This document shows positions 8,654 to 20,685 of a stretch of DNA of 64,000 bases, in pieces. The position numbers and the translations under genes are program-made. Position 1 is the first letter of the stretch; each line of letters opens with the position of its first letter. Below the pieces are notes generated by a model, which had not been told where the DNA came from, did no database searches, and saw nothing but the letters and a program-made list of their open reading frames with translations. The stretch is from Candidatus Sulfuricurvum sp. RIFRC-1 (GTDB taxonomy: Bacteria; Campylobacterota; Campylobacteria; Campylobacterales; Sulfurimonadaceae), in the NCBI RefSeq assembly GCF_000310245.1, contig NC_020505.1, positions 2,294,862 to 2,358,861 on the forward strand, written 5' to 3'.

Positions 8654-9600
8654 AGCTCTTTTGCTCCCAATTCAGTCATAATTTTTACAATCTCTTTGTC
8701 AAGCGCCGTGATTGAATCGTTCATTTTTTGATCTTTAATCCCCATAACCGCTGTCCAAGTCGCAAGACGCGGCATACCGATCATCAATTTATTTGACCCT
8801 TTTTCAACATACATGTACATTGAACATGGTGCTAAAGCACCTGCATCCGGACGGCCTTGGTTAAAAATCCCTTCCGAGAATTTAAAATGACAGAGAGAAT
8901 AAACCCAATATGCATCAAAACGGCCAAATTCAATATTTGCATCGTTCATTGAGCCTTTAATATCTTTATATCCTGCAATGATATATTGATTGGCTTCAAA
9001 TACTTCTTCAAATTTACCTTGGAAATCAGCGATGAAAGCATCCAAACTCGCACCACGCTCAAACGTAAGCTCAAATGTCATCATAGGTTTCGCCGGAAGA
9101 GCACTGTATTCTACGATCTGAACTTTAGATCCGATCTCTTTTTCGATCATCGCATCGAGTTCAGGAAACGTTGCGATAAATTTAGCACGTACATCAGCAT
9201 CTTTAACACCGGTAATATCAAGCATAGTTTCCGGTGTGATGTGACCTACATAGGTTTTATCTTCACTCTGTTTTTTATAAACATGGAGATTAAATGGACT
9301 GAATCCACCCAGACTCGGCTCTTTCATAAGCAATGGTCCCACTGCCGCATCTTTAGTGACCGAGAAAAATCCGAGATTATCAAGATTTGTCCCGCCGTAT
9401 TTCGTTTTATACGCATCGTTAATACGTTCATGCGGATCAGACAATACAAATCCGATAGTCGTGATTTTATTATTGACCATATCCATGTATGCTTTTTCTT
9501 TATCGCCTTCTCCGATATAGAATTTTGCCCCTTGGGCTCCAAACGCCATTGAAGCGGCCAGTGAAAGTGCTGCCGCACCCAGTAATAGTCTATTAAACAT
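8650..9600 (-). CDS. Periplasmic DUF302-type protein
   Basis: This 316-residue protein has a clear Sec signal peptide (MFNRLLLGAAALSLAASMAFGA). Two segments resemble the DUF302 core: PFNLHVYKKQ...GHITPETMLDITGV in the first half and APCSMYMYVEKG...MIGMPRLATW in the second. This suggests a duplicated DUF302 fold. DUF302 proteins are common in sulfur-oxidising and other bacteria, but their function is not established. It is preceded by AGGAG and followed with a 4-base overlap by the lipoprotein-like gene. Confidence 0.65.
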   Translation of the reverse strand: MFNRLLLGAAALSLAASMAFGAQGAKFYIGEGDKEKAYMDMVNNKITTIGFVLSDPHERINDAYKTKYGGTNLDNLGFFSVTKDAAVGPLLMKEPSLGGFSPFNLHVYKKQSEDKTYVGHITPETMLDITGVKDADVRAKFIATFPELDAMIEKEIGSKVQIVEYSALPAKPMMTFELTFERGASLDAFIADFQGKFEEVFEANQYIIAGYKDIKGSMNDANIEFGRFDAYWVYSLCHFKFSEGIFNQGRPDAGALAPCSMYMYVEKGSNKLMIGMPRLATWTAVMGIKDQKMNDSITALDKEIVKIMTELGAKEL

Positions 9601-9631
9601 ATGATTCTCCTCTTAGTAATCGCTTTTGAGC

Positions 9632-9669
9632 TGTGATATGCCCTTTTTTAAAAGGGGTATTCTATCACA
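9632..9669. promoter_or_regulatory. Inverted repeat in the leader of the DUF302 operon
   Basis: The arms TGTGATA (9632-9638) and TATCACA (9663-9669) flank a second palindrome, CCCTTTTTTAAAAGGGG. It lies 30-70 bases upstream of the minus-strand start codon at 9600. It could be an operator or a leader hairpin; the binding protein is unknown. Confidence 0.35.
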
Positions 9670-9748
9670 AAGCCATCAAATAAACGATAATAACAACCCA
9701 ACTGTTTTGGTCTCTTATTATAGCTTGGAAAGGTGAATGGATTGTGAA

Positions 9749-9768
9749 TCTCTCCCGAGAAGGAGAGA
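9749..9768 (-). terminator. Hairpin downstream of the FadL-type gene
   Basis: The arms TCTCTCC and GGAGAGA form a 7-base stem with a 6-base loop just after the stop codon at 9780. There is no strong T-tract, so termination efficiency is uncertain. Confidence 0.4.
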
Positions 9769-9779
9769 AAGATAATTTC

Positions 9780-11057
9780 CTAGAAATCGAAATTAAGCGC
9801 TACTGTTAACGCGTTTTGAGAATGTTTAGTAGTTACATTACCTGCTCCAACTGTTGCCGCACTGACAGTATCAGATACTTCCGGAGTGTATGTAAATGCT
9901 GCGTCAATCGACATAGTCTTGTCCAATGAATATCCTCCACCTATCGTATACGCAGACTCAACCGTTGCAGGGAACATTGCATAGTTGAAAAGATTCATAG
10001 TGTCACCATCTGTATTGGGAGCAAAACCTCCTGTAACATTAGTAGCATTTGTATTGTTTGGAATAGGATTTTCCCCATAGTTAAAACCGGCACCCAACCA
10101 AAAATCATCTGCACTGTATTTCACACCCAGAGCGTACACCGTTTGATCATCCCAACCAAAATCTTTATACCCTTTTGCATCAGACCATTTAATTTCTTTG
10201 ACATCCATAGTATAGGTCATAGCACCCATATTGTACGCAACTCCAATACCATACTCTGCTGGTTGTTCAAGATGATCTGACTTTCCAGGTAACGCTAGAG
10301 GATTAGTTCCATAACCAAATGCTGCTGCTGCATCAGAGATTTGATTTTTATATTCCATATCAATTGCAGACTTATAATTAAGACCGATTGTCAATTCTTT
10401 GACAGGATTGTAGTAGGCACCGATATCATATCCTAGTCCAAAATCATTTGAAGTACCGCTACCTACATGAGTAGCGTCACTTGTGTCATAATCTATACTC
10501 AATGCGCCATACTGAACAATCGCAGTAACACCGACACCAAACGTGTCGTTACCATACGCTAATGCCGGAGCAAACTGCATGAGCATTAAAGAACTTCTCA
10601 TATTATATAAATCTACTTGACCCAACATATTGTCTAACCCGGTACTTCCTCTCCAGTCTGTACCCATACCTGCAGTTCCGTACATACCAAGTCCGAATAC
10701 AACGTCATCATTAATTCTATGAGAAAGAGCAATAGCAGGTATCATACTAATACCTTCATCACTTGTTTTGCTAACTCCAATAGCCGGATTGCTAGCATTT
10801 CCGGCAGTTGACTCAACTTTTACATCCGAATTAAAGACTGTACCTGCAAACGAAAACGAATTATTTGTTTTCGTTTTAGCAAGAAGCGCCGGGTTAGTCA
10901 GTGCCGCATCAGCTCCGTTAAAGTTTGCAATACCTGTTCCACCCATAGCACGTGATTTTGCACTAAAGCCTATCAAGTTATCCCCATTTGTAGCGAATGC
11001 CGCTGTTGATGTCAATGCAACTGCTGCTGCAACTGCCAATTTAATTGAACGTTTCAT
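9780..11057 (-). CDS. OmpP1/FadL/TodX-family outer-membrane channel
   Basis: The 425-residue protein starts at ATG 11057 behind TAGGAGA and carries a signal peptide ending AAFA. The mature N-terminus (TNGDNLIGFSAKSRAMGGTG) is diagnostic of the FadL family, where the N-terminal hatch begins with this kind of sequence and the AMGGTG turn follows. The rest alternates polar and aromatic residues as in a beta-barrel, and the chain ends in NFDF, a typical barrel C-terminus. Family members take up hydrophobic compounds such as fatty acids or aromatics. In a sulfur-oxidising relative the cargo could be hydrophobic sulfur species, but that is speculation. It is transcribed separately from the DUF302 operon, 180 bases away. 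Confidence 0.88.
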   Translation of the reverse strand: MKRSIKLAVAAAVALTSTAAFATNGDNLIGFSAKSRAMGGTGIANFNGADAALTNPALLAKTKTNNSFSFAGTVFNSDVKVESTAGNASNPAIGVSKTSDEGISMIPAIALSHRINDDVVFGLGMYGTAGMGTDWRGSTGLDNMLGQVDLYNMRSSLMLMQFAPALAYGNDTFGVGVTAIVQYGALSIDYDTSDATHVGSGTSNDFGLGYDIGAYYNPVKELTIGLNYKSAIDMEYKNQISDAAAAFGYGTNPLALPGKSDHLEQPAEYGIGVAYNMGAMTYTMDVKEIKWSDAKGYKDFGWDDQTVYALGVKYSADDFWLGAGFNYGENPIPNNTNATNVTGGFAPNTDGDTMNLFNYAMFPATVESAYTIGGGYSLDKTMSIDAAFTYTPEVSDTVSAATVGAGNVTTKHSQNALTVALNFDF

Positions 11058-11112
11058 TAATTCTCCTAGATAAGTTTGAAATTGAATCGGTAAACGATTC
11101 GTAAACAACACC

Positions 11113-11118
11113 ATTATA
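11113..11118 (-). promoter_or_regulatory. -10 element of the FadL-type gene
   Basis: On the minus strand the sequence reads CCCC TATAAT GG, a perfect -10 hexamer about 55 bases upstream of the start codon at 11057. Upstream is an AT-periodic tract rather than a -35, as is usual in Campylobacterota. Confidence 0.55.
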
Positions 11119-11494
11119 GGGGCGAAAAAATTAAATTAAACTTAACACAAATATATCACACTATAAAAAAAAATTATATTTTCGATCATACTTGTAATAC
11201 GACGGATTAATAGGATTATCTTATACCAATAAATCGTCATATTGGGCTGATTATGCCGTTATAACTGGGAATATAACACTAGAGAGAAAAAACAATTCTT
11301 TTTGTTCCTAAAACAATTTCGTAGCTCTGTTTCTTACAGTAACATGGAGAGTGACAATTTTGTGATAATTAAAATATTTGTGATAGATATTGTGAAGGGA
11401 AATATGGATTCTTGATTAGTTGAAATAATTAATGATTCAGAAAAATGATTATGGAATGAAATGTAAGGGAGTTAAAAAAAGGAGAAAAATCTGA
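11119..11494. other. AT-rich intergenic region between the FadL-type gene and 5S rRNA
   Basis: No gene or RNA is recognised. TTTGTGATA occurs twice as a direct repeat with 18-base spacing (11359-11367 and 11377-11385), followed by TTGTGA at 11390-11395. The rRNA operon must end near 11460-11494, where the minus strand has T-rich tracts just after the 5S stem. Confidence 0.5.
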
Positions 11495-11610
11495 GGCCAG
11501 GCGGCGACCTACGTTTCCACACCTGAAAGATGCAGTATTATGAGCGATGAGGGTCTTAGCTTCCGGGTTCGGAATGGGACCGGGCGTTTCCCCCTCTCTA
11601 TAGCCACCTG
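11495..11610 (-). rRNA. rrf: 5S ribosomal RNA
   Basis: Read on the minus strand, the sequence begins GGTGGCTATAGAGAGGGGGA and runs through CCCGAACCCGG-like loop sequences to GTAGGTCGCCGCCTGGC, the conserved 5S terminal stem partner. About 116 bases. It is the last gene of the rRNA operon and is followed on the minus strand by a T-rich tract. A 23S-5S spacer hairpin (CTCAGAAG 11615-11622 with CTTCTGAG 11645-11652) lies just upstream. Confidence 0.92.
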
Positions 11611-11673
11611 AGCACTCAGAAGGAAGGACACCGAAGTGTCATTGCTTCTGAGAGCATTTGTTAGATGTATTCT

Positions 11674-11741
11674 TATTGTTAAGTCGTCAGACACGTAACT
11701 GCATGCACATTCCACCATTTATGCTTAATAAGGCGGTGAGC
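11674..11741 (-). other. 3' arm of the 23S rRNA processing stem
   Basis: TATTGTTAAGTCGTC (11674-11688) and CTTAATAAGGCGGTGAGC (11724-11741) are complementary to two segments on the other side of 23S (14789-14803 and 14670-14687). They would pair to form the long stem cut by RNase III. Confidence 0.75.
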
Positions 11742-11744
11742 ATA

Positions 11745-14663
<2,919 letters not shown>

Positions 14664-14669
14664 ATTTGC

Positions 14670-14803
14670 GCTCACCGCCTTATTAAGAATAAGACGGTGA
14701 AATGTGTTTGTAGTTACGTAATACAAATCTCTTTGTATTATGTTAAATTTGTTTCTCATAGATTTCTCTATGTCAAACATATTTAGTTGACGACTTAACA
14801 ATA
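14670..14803 (-). other. 5' arm of the 23S rRNA processing stem
   Basis: GCTCACCGCCTTATTAAG (14670-14687) and GACGACTTAACAATA (14789-14803) are the partners of the segments at 11674-11741. Just beyond, at 14818-14838, is a perfect palindrome (ATTAGACTTT, T, AAAGTCTAAT) that may be a further processing hairpin. Confidence 0.75.
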
Positions 14804-14891
14804 ATAATTCAAATAACATTAGACTTTTAAAGTCTAATTCAAATACTCTAAATTAAGTACTTGAATCAGACTTTGTATTCTGATCTAGATC

Positions 14892-14967
14892 TGGTGGAGA
14901 ATAGCGGGATCGAACCGCTGACCTCCTGCGTGCAAAGCAGGCGCTCTCCCAGCTGAGCTAATTCCCC
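14892..14967 (-). tRNA. tRNA-Ala (anticodon TGC)
   Basis: On the minus strand a 76-base cloverleaf runs from GGGGAATTAGCTCAG to TTCTCCACCA. The anticodon loop CTTTGCAC gives TGC, the T-loop is GGTTCGATCC and the 3' CCA is encoded. It is in the 16S-23S spacer, the usual place. Confidence 0.96.
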
Positions 14968-15064
14968 AGATAAGTGATCGTGATTTTGAGAAAGAAGTAT
15001 AAAGGTGAGGCAAAGCGTACTCTAGTACGTGAAGCCGAAAGCTTTATGCTTATGTCTTAAAATC

Positions 15065-15141
15065 TGGTGGGTTTGAATGGACTCGAACCATCGACCTCAC
15101 CCTTATCAGGGGTGTGCTCTAACCAGCTGAGCTACAAACCC
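15065..15141 (-). tRNA. tRNA-Ile (anticodon GAT)
   Basis: On the minus strand a 77-base cloverleaf runs from GGGTTTGTAGCTCAGC to CAAACCCACCA. The anticodon loop is CTGATAA, the T-loop GGTTCGAGTCC, and CCA is encoded. It follows 16S in the rRNA operon. Confidence 0.96.
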
Positions 15142-15165
15142 ATATGTATTATGTCAAATAACATG

Positions 15166-15193
15166 GATCACTGAAAACTAAGTAGGTAAACGG
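15166..15193 (-). other. 3' arm of the 16S rRNA processing stem
   Basis: The plus strand reads GATCACTGAAAACTAAGTAG, then GTAAACGG. This is an inverted repeat of 16931-16959 in the leader, with two small differences. The two arms flank 16S and would pair in the precursor for RNase III cleavage. Confidence 0.75.
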
Positions 15194-15262
15194 TCAAGAC
15201 AATACTTCTGTGAGATTTTTTAAGATGACGCAATCCAATGAAGGATTCGTCGTTACTCTTAG

Positions 15263-16770
<1,508 letters not shown>

Positions 16771-16930
16771 ATTGGTTTGTCCAATCCTATGACCCAAGAT
16801 GTTAAAATCATTGGCTTCATAAATTGTTATCTATTTTACTTTTTGGTGATTGGTTAACCCAATCAAAGTAAATAGACGGTTGTTGTATTGTGTTGACATA
16901 AGGTCAACGTCTCGAAGACACCGTCTCGAA

Positions 16931-16959
16931 CCGTTTGACCTACTTAGTTTTCAATGATC
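16931..16959 (-). other. 5' arm of the 16S rRNA processing stem
   Basis: Complement of the arm at 15166-15193 (minus strand GATCATTGAAAACTAAGTAG then GTCAAACGG). It lies in the rRNA leader, about 50-75 bases after the predicted transcription start. Confidence 0.75.
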
Positions 16960-17013
16960 GCAAACTCAAACTTAACCCTTCTTTTCGAAGCGTCTCATCG
17001 TTTGTGGACGGGA

Positions 17014-17042
17014 ATTATAGGGGATTTAGTCTTAGATGTCAA
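17014..17042 (-). promoter_or_regulatory. rRNA operon promoter
   Basis: On the minus strand a perfect -35 TTGACA (17037-17042), a 17-base spacer and a perfect -10 TATAAT (17014-17019) direct transcription into 16S. Transcription should start near 17007, leaving a leader of about 235 bases. A second TTGACA at 17070-17075 has no matching -10 at the right spacing. Consensus -35 boxes are rare in Campylobacterota, so this fits a very strong rRNA promoter. The remaining leader and upstream sequence (16771-17228) contains no other gene. Confidence 0.9.
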
Positions 17043-17228
17043 GAGGTTTTCGAGCAAATAGGCAAAATATGTCAAAAAGTTTTTATTTTCTATTTTGAAC
17101 CCTTAAAAATGTAACATTTCTACCCATTTTCTCCCTCTAAACTCCTCTATTTATCTTTATAATCAAATGAACGGTTAATCAAACTCTTGTATAATCACTT
17201 TTGTAAAATCCCTTATAAGGAAAAAGCT

Positions 17229-17930
17229 ATGGCTTTATATGATCGCGAATACGCACGAGAAGGTGCTTTTGGTTACGAGAGCGCTCACCGCAGTGAGGCG
17301 CAGATCGTTTCGTTTGTTAAAGATACGTATAAACTGTTCGCCGCTTCAATGATGGCAGGCGCAGTCGGTGCATACGTTGGTGTTCCTCTAGCTGGAGCAA
17401 TCGCTAATTATTTTTGGCCTTTGTTTGCTTTGGAAATCGGTTTCCTCATCGGTTTACATTTTGTCAAACATAAACCCGGTATTAATTTAGCGGTTATGTT
17501 TGGGTTTGTCTTTATGACCGGTTTGATGTTAGCACCATTATTGGCACGCACACTAGGGATGAATGGCGGAGCGACCATTATCGGTAATGCGTTTGCCATG
17601 ACCTCTGTCGTTTTTGGTGCTATGAGTTTTTATGCTATCAAAACTACTAAAGACTTTACCAGTTACGGTAAACCGTTAATGATTGCAATGTTGGTGATTA
17701 TTGGTTTTTCAATTTTAAATATCTTCCTTGGTAATCCAATCTTGCACGTTGCTATTTCAGGCGTGGTTGTAATACTGTTTAGCATCATGGTTATTTATGA
17801 TACGCAGAACATTATGAATGGAAACTACGAGACTCCTATCGACGGTGCCCTTGCGTTGTATCTCGATTTTCTCAATATCTTTACCGCATTGCTCCAACTC
17901 TTCGGAATTTTCGGAAGCAATGACGAATAA
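17229..17930 (+). CDS. Bax1-I/YccA-family integral membrane protein
   Basis: The 233-residue product starts at ATG 17229, behind AAGGA; a longer in-frame start upstream lacks a ribosome-binding site. About 30 residues of polar N-terminus are followed by seven hydrophobic segments, including MIAMLVIIGFSILNIFLG and the conserved VIYDTQNI then DGALALYLDFLNIFTALLQL at the end. This C-terminal signature, with two acidic residues, is diagnostic of the BAX-inhibitor/YccA family of calcium-leak-type channels. The bacterial role is unclear; E. coli YccA modulates FtsH. Confidence 0.9.
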   Translation: MALYDREYAREGAFGYESAHRSEAQIVSFVKDTYKLFAASMMAGAVGAYVGVPLAGAIANYFWPLFALEIGFLIGLHFVKHKPGINLAVMFGFVFMTGLMLAPLLARTLGMNGGATIIGNAFAMTSVVFGAMSFYAIKTTKDFTSYGKPLMIAMLVIIGFSILNIFLGNPILHVAISGVVVILFSIMVIYDTQNIMNGNYETPIDGALALYLDFLNIFTALLQLFGIFGSNDE

Positions 17931-18342
17931 TCAACTTCCCCCGGAACTTCTCCGGGTGGTGGATGCCAATATAAACCGTCTCAAAGAGGGTATCCGTGTG
18001 ATTGAGGATATAGCGCGCTATGTTCACAATGACAAGGAACTCTCCACTTCACTCAAAAATCTCCGCCATCAATGCCGGATCGAACCTCTCGAAGCACTCC
18101 TCGCCTCACGCGACAGCGTTAATGATGTCTTGCGTCCAACAATGCAAAGCGAAATGAACCGTACCGATCTACGATCCATACTAATAGCTAACTATAAAAG
18201 AGCTCAGGAATCTTCAAGGGTTTTAGAAGAGCTGTATAAGATAGTGGAACCTGCTTTGAGCGAGCGATTTAAGAATATCCGCTACGAACTCTATACATTA
18301 GAAAAGAAAAACCTTTTAGACCACAGTAACGGGTCTCGTTGA
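17920..18342 (+). CDS. Stand-alone ThiD2-like protein (predicted HMP-phosphate kinase, thiamine synthesis)
   Basis: The 140-residue product starts at ATG 17920 and overlaps the preceding gene by 11 bases. Its sequence (VVDANINRLKEGIRVIEDIARY, the LRHQC stretch, SRDSVNDV, and ANYKRAQESSRVLEEL) matches the N-terminal domain found fused to thiamine-phosphate synthase (ThiE) in some bacteria and named ThiD2. That domain has been reported as a monofunctional HMP-phosphate kinase. Here it stands alone without ThiE. The two RAxEGxRVxE-like segments look like an internal repeat. Assignment is from recalled family features. Confidence 0.65.
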   Translation: MTNNQLPPELLRVVDANINRLKEGIRVIEDIARYVHNDKELSTSLKNLRHQCRIEPLEALLASRDSVNDVLRPTMQSEMNRTDLRSILIANYKRAQESSRVLEELYKIVEPALSERFKNIRYELYTLEKKNLLDHSNGSR

Positions 18343-19562
18343 AACCTAAACGAATCGTCATTATCGGAGCAGGACCCGCCGGATTGATGGCAGCGGATGT
18401 TTTATCTGCAGCAGGGATAAGTGTCGATATTTACGAGGCGAAACCTTCTGTAGGTCGGAAATTCCTCATGGCGGGCAAGGGTGGGTTAAATATTACCCAC
18501 AGCGAACCGATGGATGATTTTATCGGTCGCTATGATCAAAGCGATTGGCTGAAGCCTATGATTAGAGCATTTGATGCTACTATGATTAGAGGATGGATGG
18601 AGAGTTTGGGGGTCGATTCGTTCGTCGGGACATCGGGGAGAGTTTTCCCCACCGAGATGAAAGCCGCACCGCTGTTACGGCGGTGGCTCTCTTCGTTAAA
18701 AAAACGGGGCGTTCGTGTTCATTGTCGCCATTATTGGAAAGGCTTTAGTGATGAAGGCTCTTTAGTATTTGAGTGCCCGGAGGGTGAAGCAGTCGTAAAA
18801 GCCGATGCAACGATTTTAGCTTTGGGCGGCGGAAGCTGGGCCAGCTTAGGTTCGGATGGAGCATGGGTAAGCATTTTAGCGGCTCAAGGAATACCTATTA
18901 ATCCGCTACTGCCCTCAAACTGTGGATTTAAATCAACATGGTCCCCCTTCTTGCAGCCCCATTTAGGGAAAGCGTTAAAAAATATCTCGGGATGGGTTAA
19001 AGGAGCCGAAGAGAGTATCAGTTCCTCCGAAGCTGTTTTAACAACCTACGGTATTGAGGGGGGATTGGTCTATGCGCTGTCGCGTCCATTACGCGAAGAA
19101 ATGATGGCGCATGGCTCGGCAATCCTCTATTTAGACCTTTTGCCTCATATAAGTGAAGCTGCTTTGGTATCACGACTCACCTCATCTACAAAACAATCAC
19201 TTGACAACACATGGCGCAAAGCGGGTTTGGAGGGGGTTAAAGCGGCACTCATTCGTGAAGGGTTAGCCAAAAATCGATGGTCTGACCCCCTCAGCGTTGC
19301 GGCATATGTAAAGAAATATCCCATTACCCTCATGGGAATGCAACCCATAGAGGAAGCCATTAGCACGGCAGGAGGGGTGATGCGTGAAGCACTGGACGAG
19401 GATCTTATGCTACACGCTCTTCCGAATATCTTTTGTGCAGGTGAAATGCTCGATTGGGATGCACCAACCGGTGGTTATCTCTTAACCGGATGTTTTGCCA
19501 GTGGAGTATTCGCGGCCAAAGGTGTTTTAAAAATGGTGGGTGGAGAAAAAATACGTTTCTGA
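18339..19562 (+). CDS. HI0933/YhiN-like FAD-dependent oxidoreductase (TIGR03862-type flavoprotein)
   Basis: This 407-residue protein begins at a TTG codon that overlaps the previous stop (TTGA). The N-terminal GAGPAGLMAADVL is a dinucleotide-binding motif for FAD, and VGRKFLMAGKGGLNITHSE is the signature of the HI0933-like flavoprotein family. The C-terminal FCAGEMLDWDAPTGGYLL closes the FAD site. The substrate is unknown. No good alternative ATG exists near the N-terminus, because the FAD motif starts at once. Confidence 0.85.
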   Translation: MKPKRIVIIGAGPAGLMAADVLSAAGISVDIYEAKPSVGRKFLMAGKGGLNITHSEPMDDFIGRYDQSDWLKPMIRAFDATMIRGWMESLGVDSFVGTSGRVFPTEMKAAPLLRRWLSSLKKRGVRVHCRHYWKGFSDEGSLVFECPEGEAVVKADATILALGGGSWASLGSDGAWVSILAAQGIPINPLLPSNCGFKSTWSPFLQPHLGKALKNISGWVKGAEESISSSEAVLTTYGIEGGLVYALSRPLREEMMAHGSAILYLDLLPHISEAALVSRLTSSTKQSLDNTWRKAGLEGVKAALIREGLAKNRWSDPLSVAAYVKKYPITLMGMQPIEEAISTAGGVMREALDEDLMLHALPNIFCAGEMLDWDAPTGGYLLTGCFASGVFAAKGVLKMVGGEKIRF

Positions 19563-19584
19563 ATCAGTGACGACACTCATCCGA

Positions 19585-19938
19585 TTAAGCATGTTCTTGT
19601 TGTTTTTGGTACTCATCGGATACGTGCAAAGTAGCACACGGCTCCAAAAGACCATACAGTTCCATCTCACGCCCACTTACGTGGCGGACAATCCCTCCTT
19701 CAGCATCGATAAATACGAAAATCTCATTTTTATGTTCATTTTTTTTGATATGGTGAGAAAAAATAACATACTCTGCCCGTGAGAGCTCAGGAATATGTTC
19801 TGCTAAGGTAATAAATTTTTCACACTCTTTGTCAATCTTTTTAATCTCTAAAAATTCCGACTGAATCGCTTCCGCCAAAACGCTTTGAAGCTTTGGAATA
19901 ACATCTTTGAGATTATCATATTTTTCTATACCGTGCAT
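19585..19938 (-). CDS. Hypothetical acidic small protein
   Basis: The 117-residue product starts at ATG 19938 behind a perfect GGAGG. It is rich in Glu, Lys and Ile, with no signal or membrane segment. A C-terminal portion (YVIFSHHIKKNEHK, then FVFIDAEGG) could form a small alpha-beta fold. No family was recognised. It runs convergently to the flavoprotein gene and is separated from bioC by about 57 bases. Confidence 0.65.
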   Translation of the reverse strand: MHGIEKYDNLKDVIPKLQSVLAEAIQSEFLEIKKIDKECEKFITLAEHIPELSRAEYVIFSHHIKKNEHKNEIFVFIDAEGGIVRHVSGREMELYGLLEPCATLHVSDEYQKQQEHA

Positions 19939-19995
19939 TTGTATATCCTCCACTAATTATGAGGTTATAGTATAACGGATAAGACTAAAAAAAGA

Positions 19996-20685
19996 TTAAC
20001 TTTTTAAAATAAATAATACTTCAAATTCTAAATAATTAAGCGGATAAAATTCCATTAACTGCTTTGTTTGTGCATAGTTAAGAACGCGACGCCCACCACT
20101 CACTCCGCTTCGTTTGATATAGCGAAACATCTCCCGTACCGAATCAAACTCCAACGTTGTATGAAGTACTTCAAATCGTGCGTCCATATATTTTTCAGCC
20201 ATAGCTATGACCTCATCGCTAGAGCGTAACAACGGAGTAACCCCCGCACATTCGTGAAGGGTTTTAAAGGTTCCTGAGGTGAAAATAGCCAGCGACATGG
20301 GGGTGTTGAGCGATGCTAGCGATTTTAACACCCTCTCCAGATCATCCGCCCACTGCAATGCTGAAGCGGAGTAAATATGCTCAAAGCACTCAGCACTTAA
20401 CGTTTCAAATAATGCCGGATCGTTAAAATCGCCCAAGATCAACTCAACATTGGGTGATAAGGGGTGATGTTCTAACATCTGTGCGGAAAAATCGATGCCG
20501 ACAAAATGTTCAACCTCCCAATCAATCAGCGAATAAAGGGTTCCGTTCCCGCATCCCAAATCCACTATCTGCTTTGGCTGATTAGGGGTGGAGGCAATCA
20601 GTTTTTTGGCAACGAGGCGTTGAATTACATTACGACTGCCATATTCTGCAGCGTAGCGGGAAAACTCATGACACGCACTACTCAT
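19996..20685 (-). CDS. bioC: BioC-like malonyl-ACP methyltransferase
   Basis: The 229-residue class I SAM methyltransferase has motif I VDLGCGNGTLYS (about residues 41-52), GIDFSAQML, and SASALQWADDLERVL, which is typical of BioC. The later MFRYIKRSGVSGG matches the lid region of BioC. BioC methylates malonyl-ACP to start pimelate synthesis for biotin. It overlaps znuB by 4 bases, so it is translated as the last gene of the zinc-transport operon, an odd pairing. Other SAM methyltransferases remain possible. Confidence 0.7.
   Translation of the reverse strand: MSSACHEFSRYAAEYGSRNVIQRLVAKKLIASTPNQPKQIVDLGCGNGTLYSLIDWEVEHFVGIDFSAQMLEHHPLSPNVELILGDFNDPALFETLSAECFEHIYSASALQWADDLERVLKSLASLNTPMSLAIFTSGTFKTLHECAGVTPLLRSSDEVIAMAEKYMDARFEVLHTTLEFDSVREMFRYIKRSGVSGGRRVLNYAQTKQLMEFYPLNYLEFEVLFILKS

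Noticed and set aside
19540..19782. Plus-strand open frame of 80 codons with a hydrophobic start
   Set aside because: It begins at a GTG inside the flavoprotein 3' end and is antisense to the better-supported 117-residue gene at 19585-19938.
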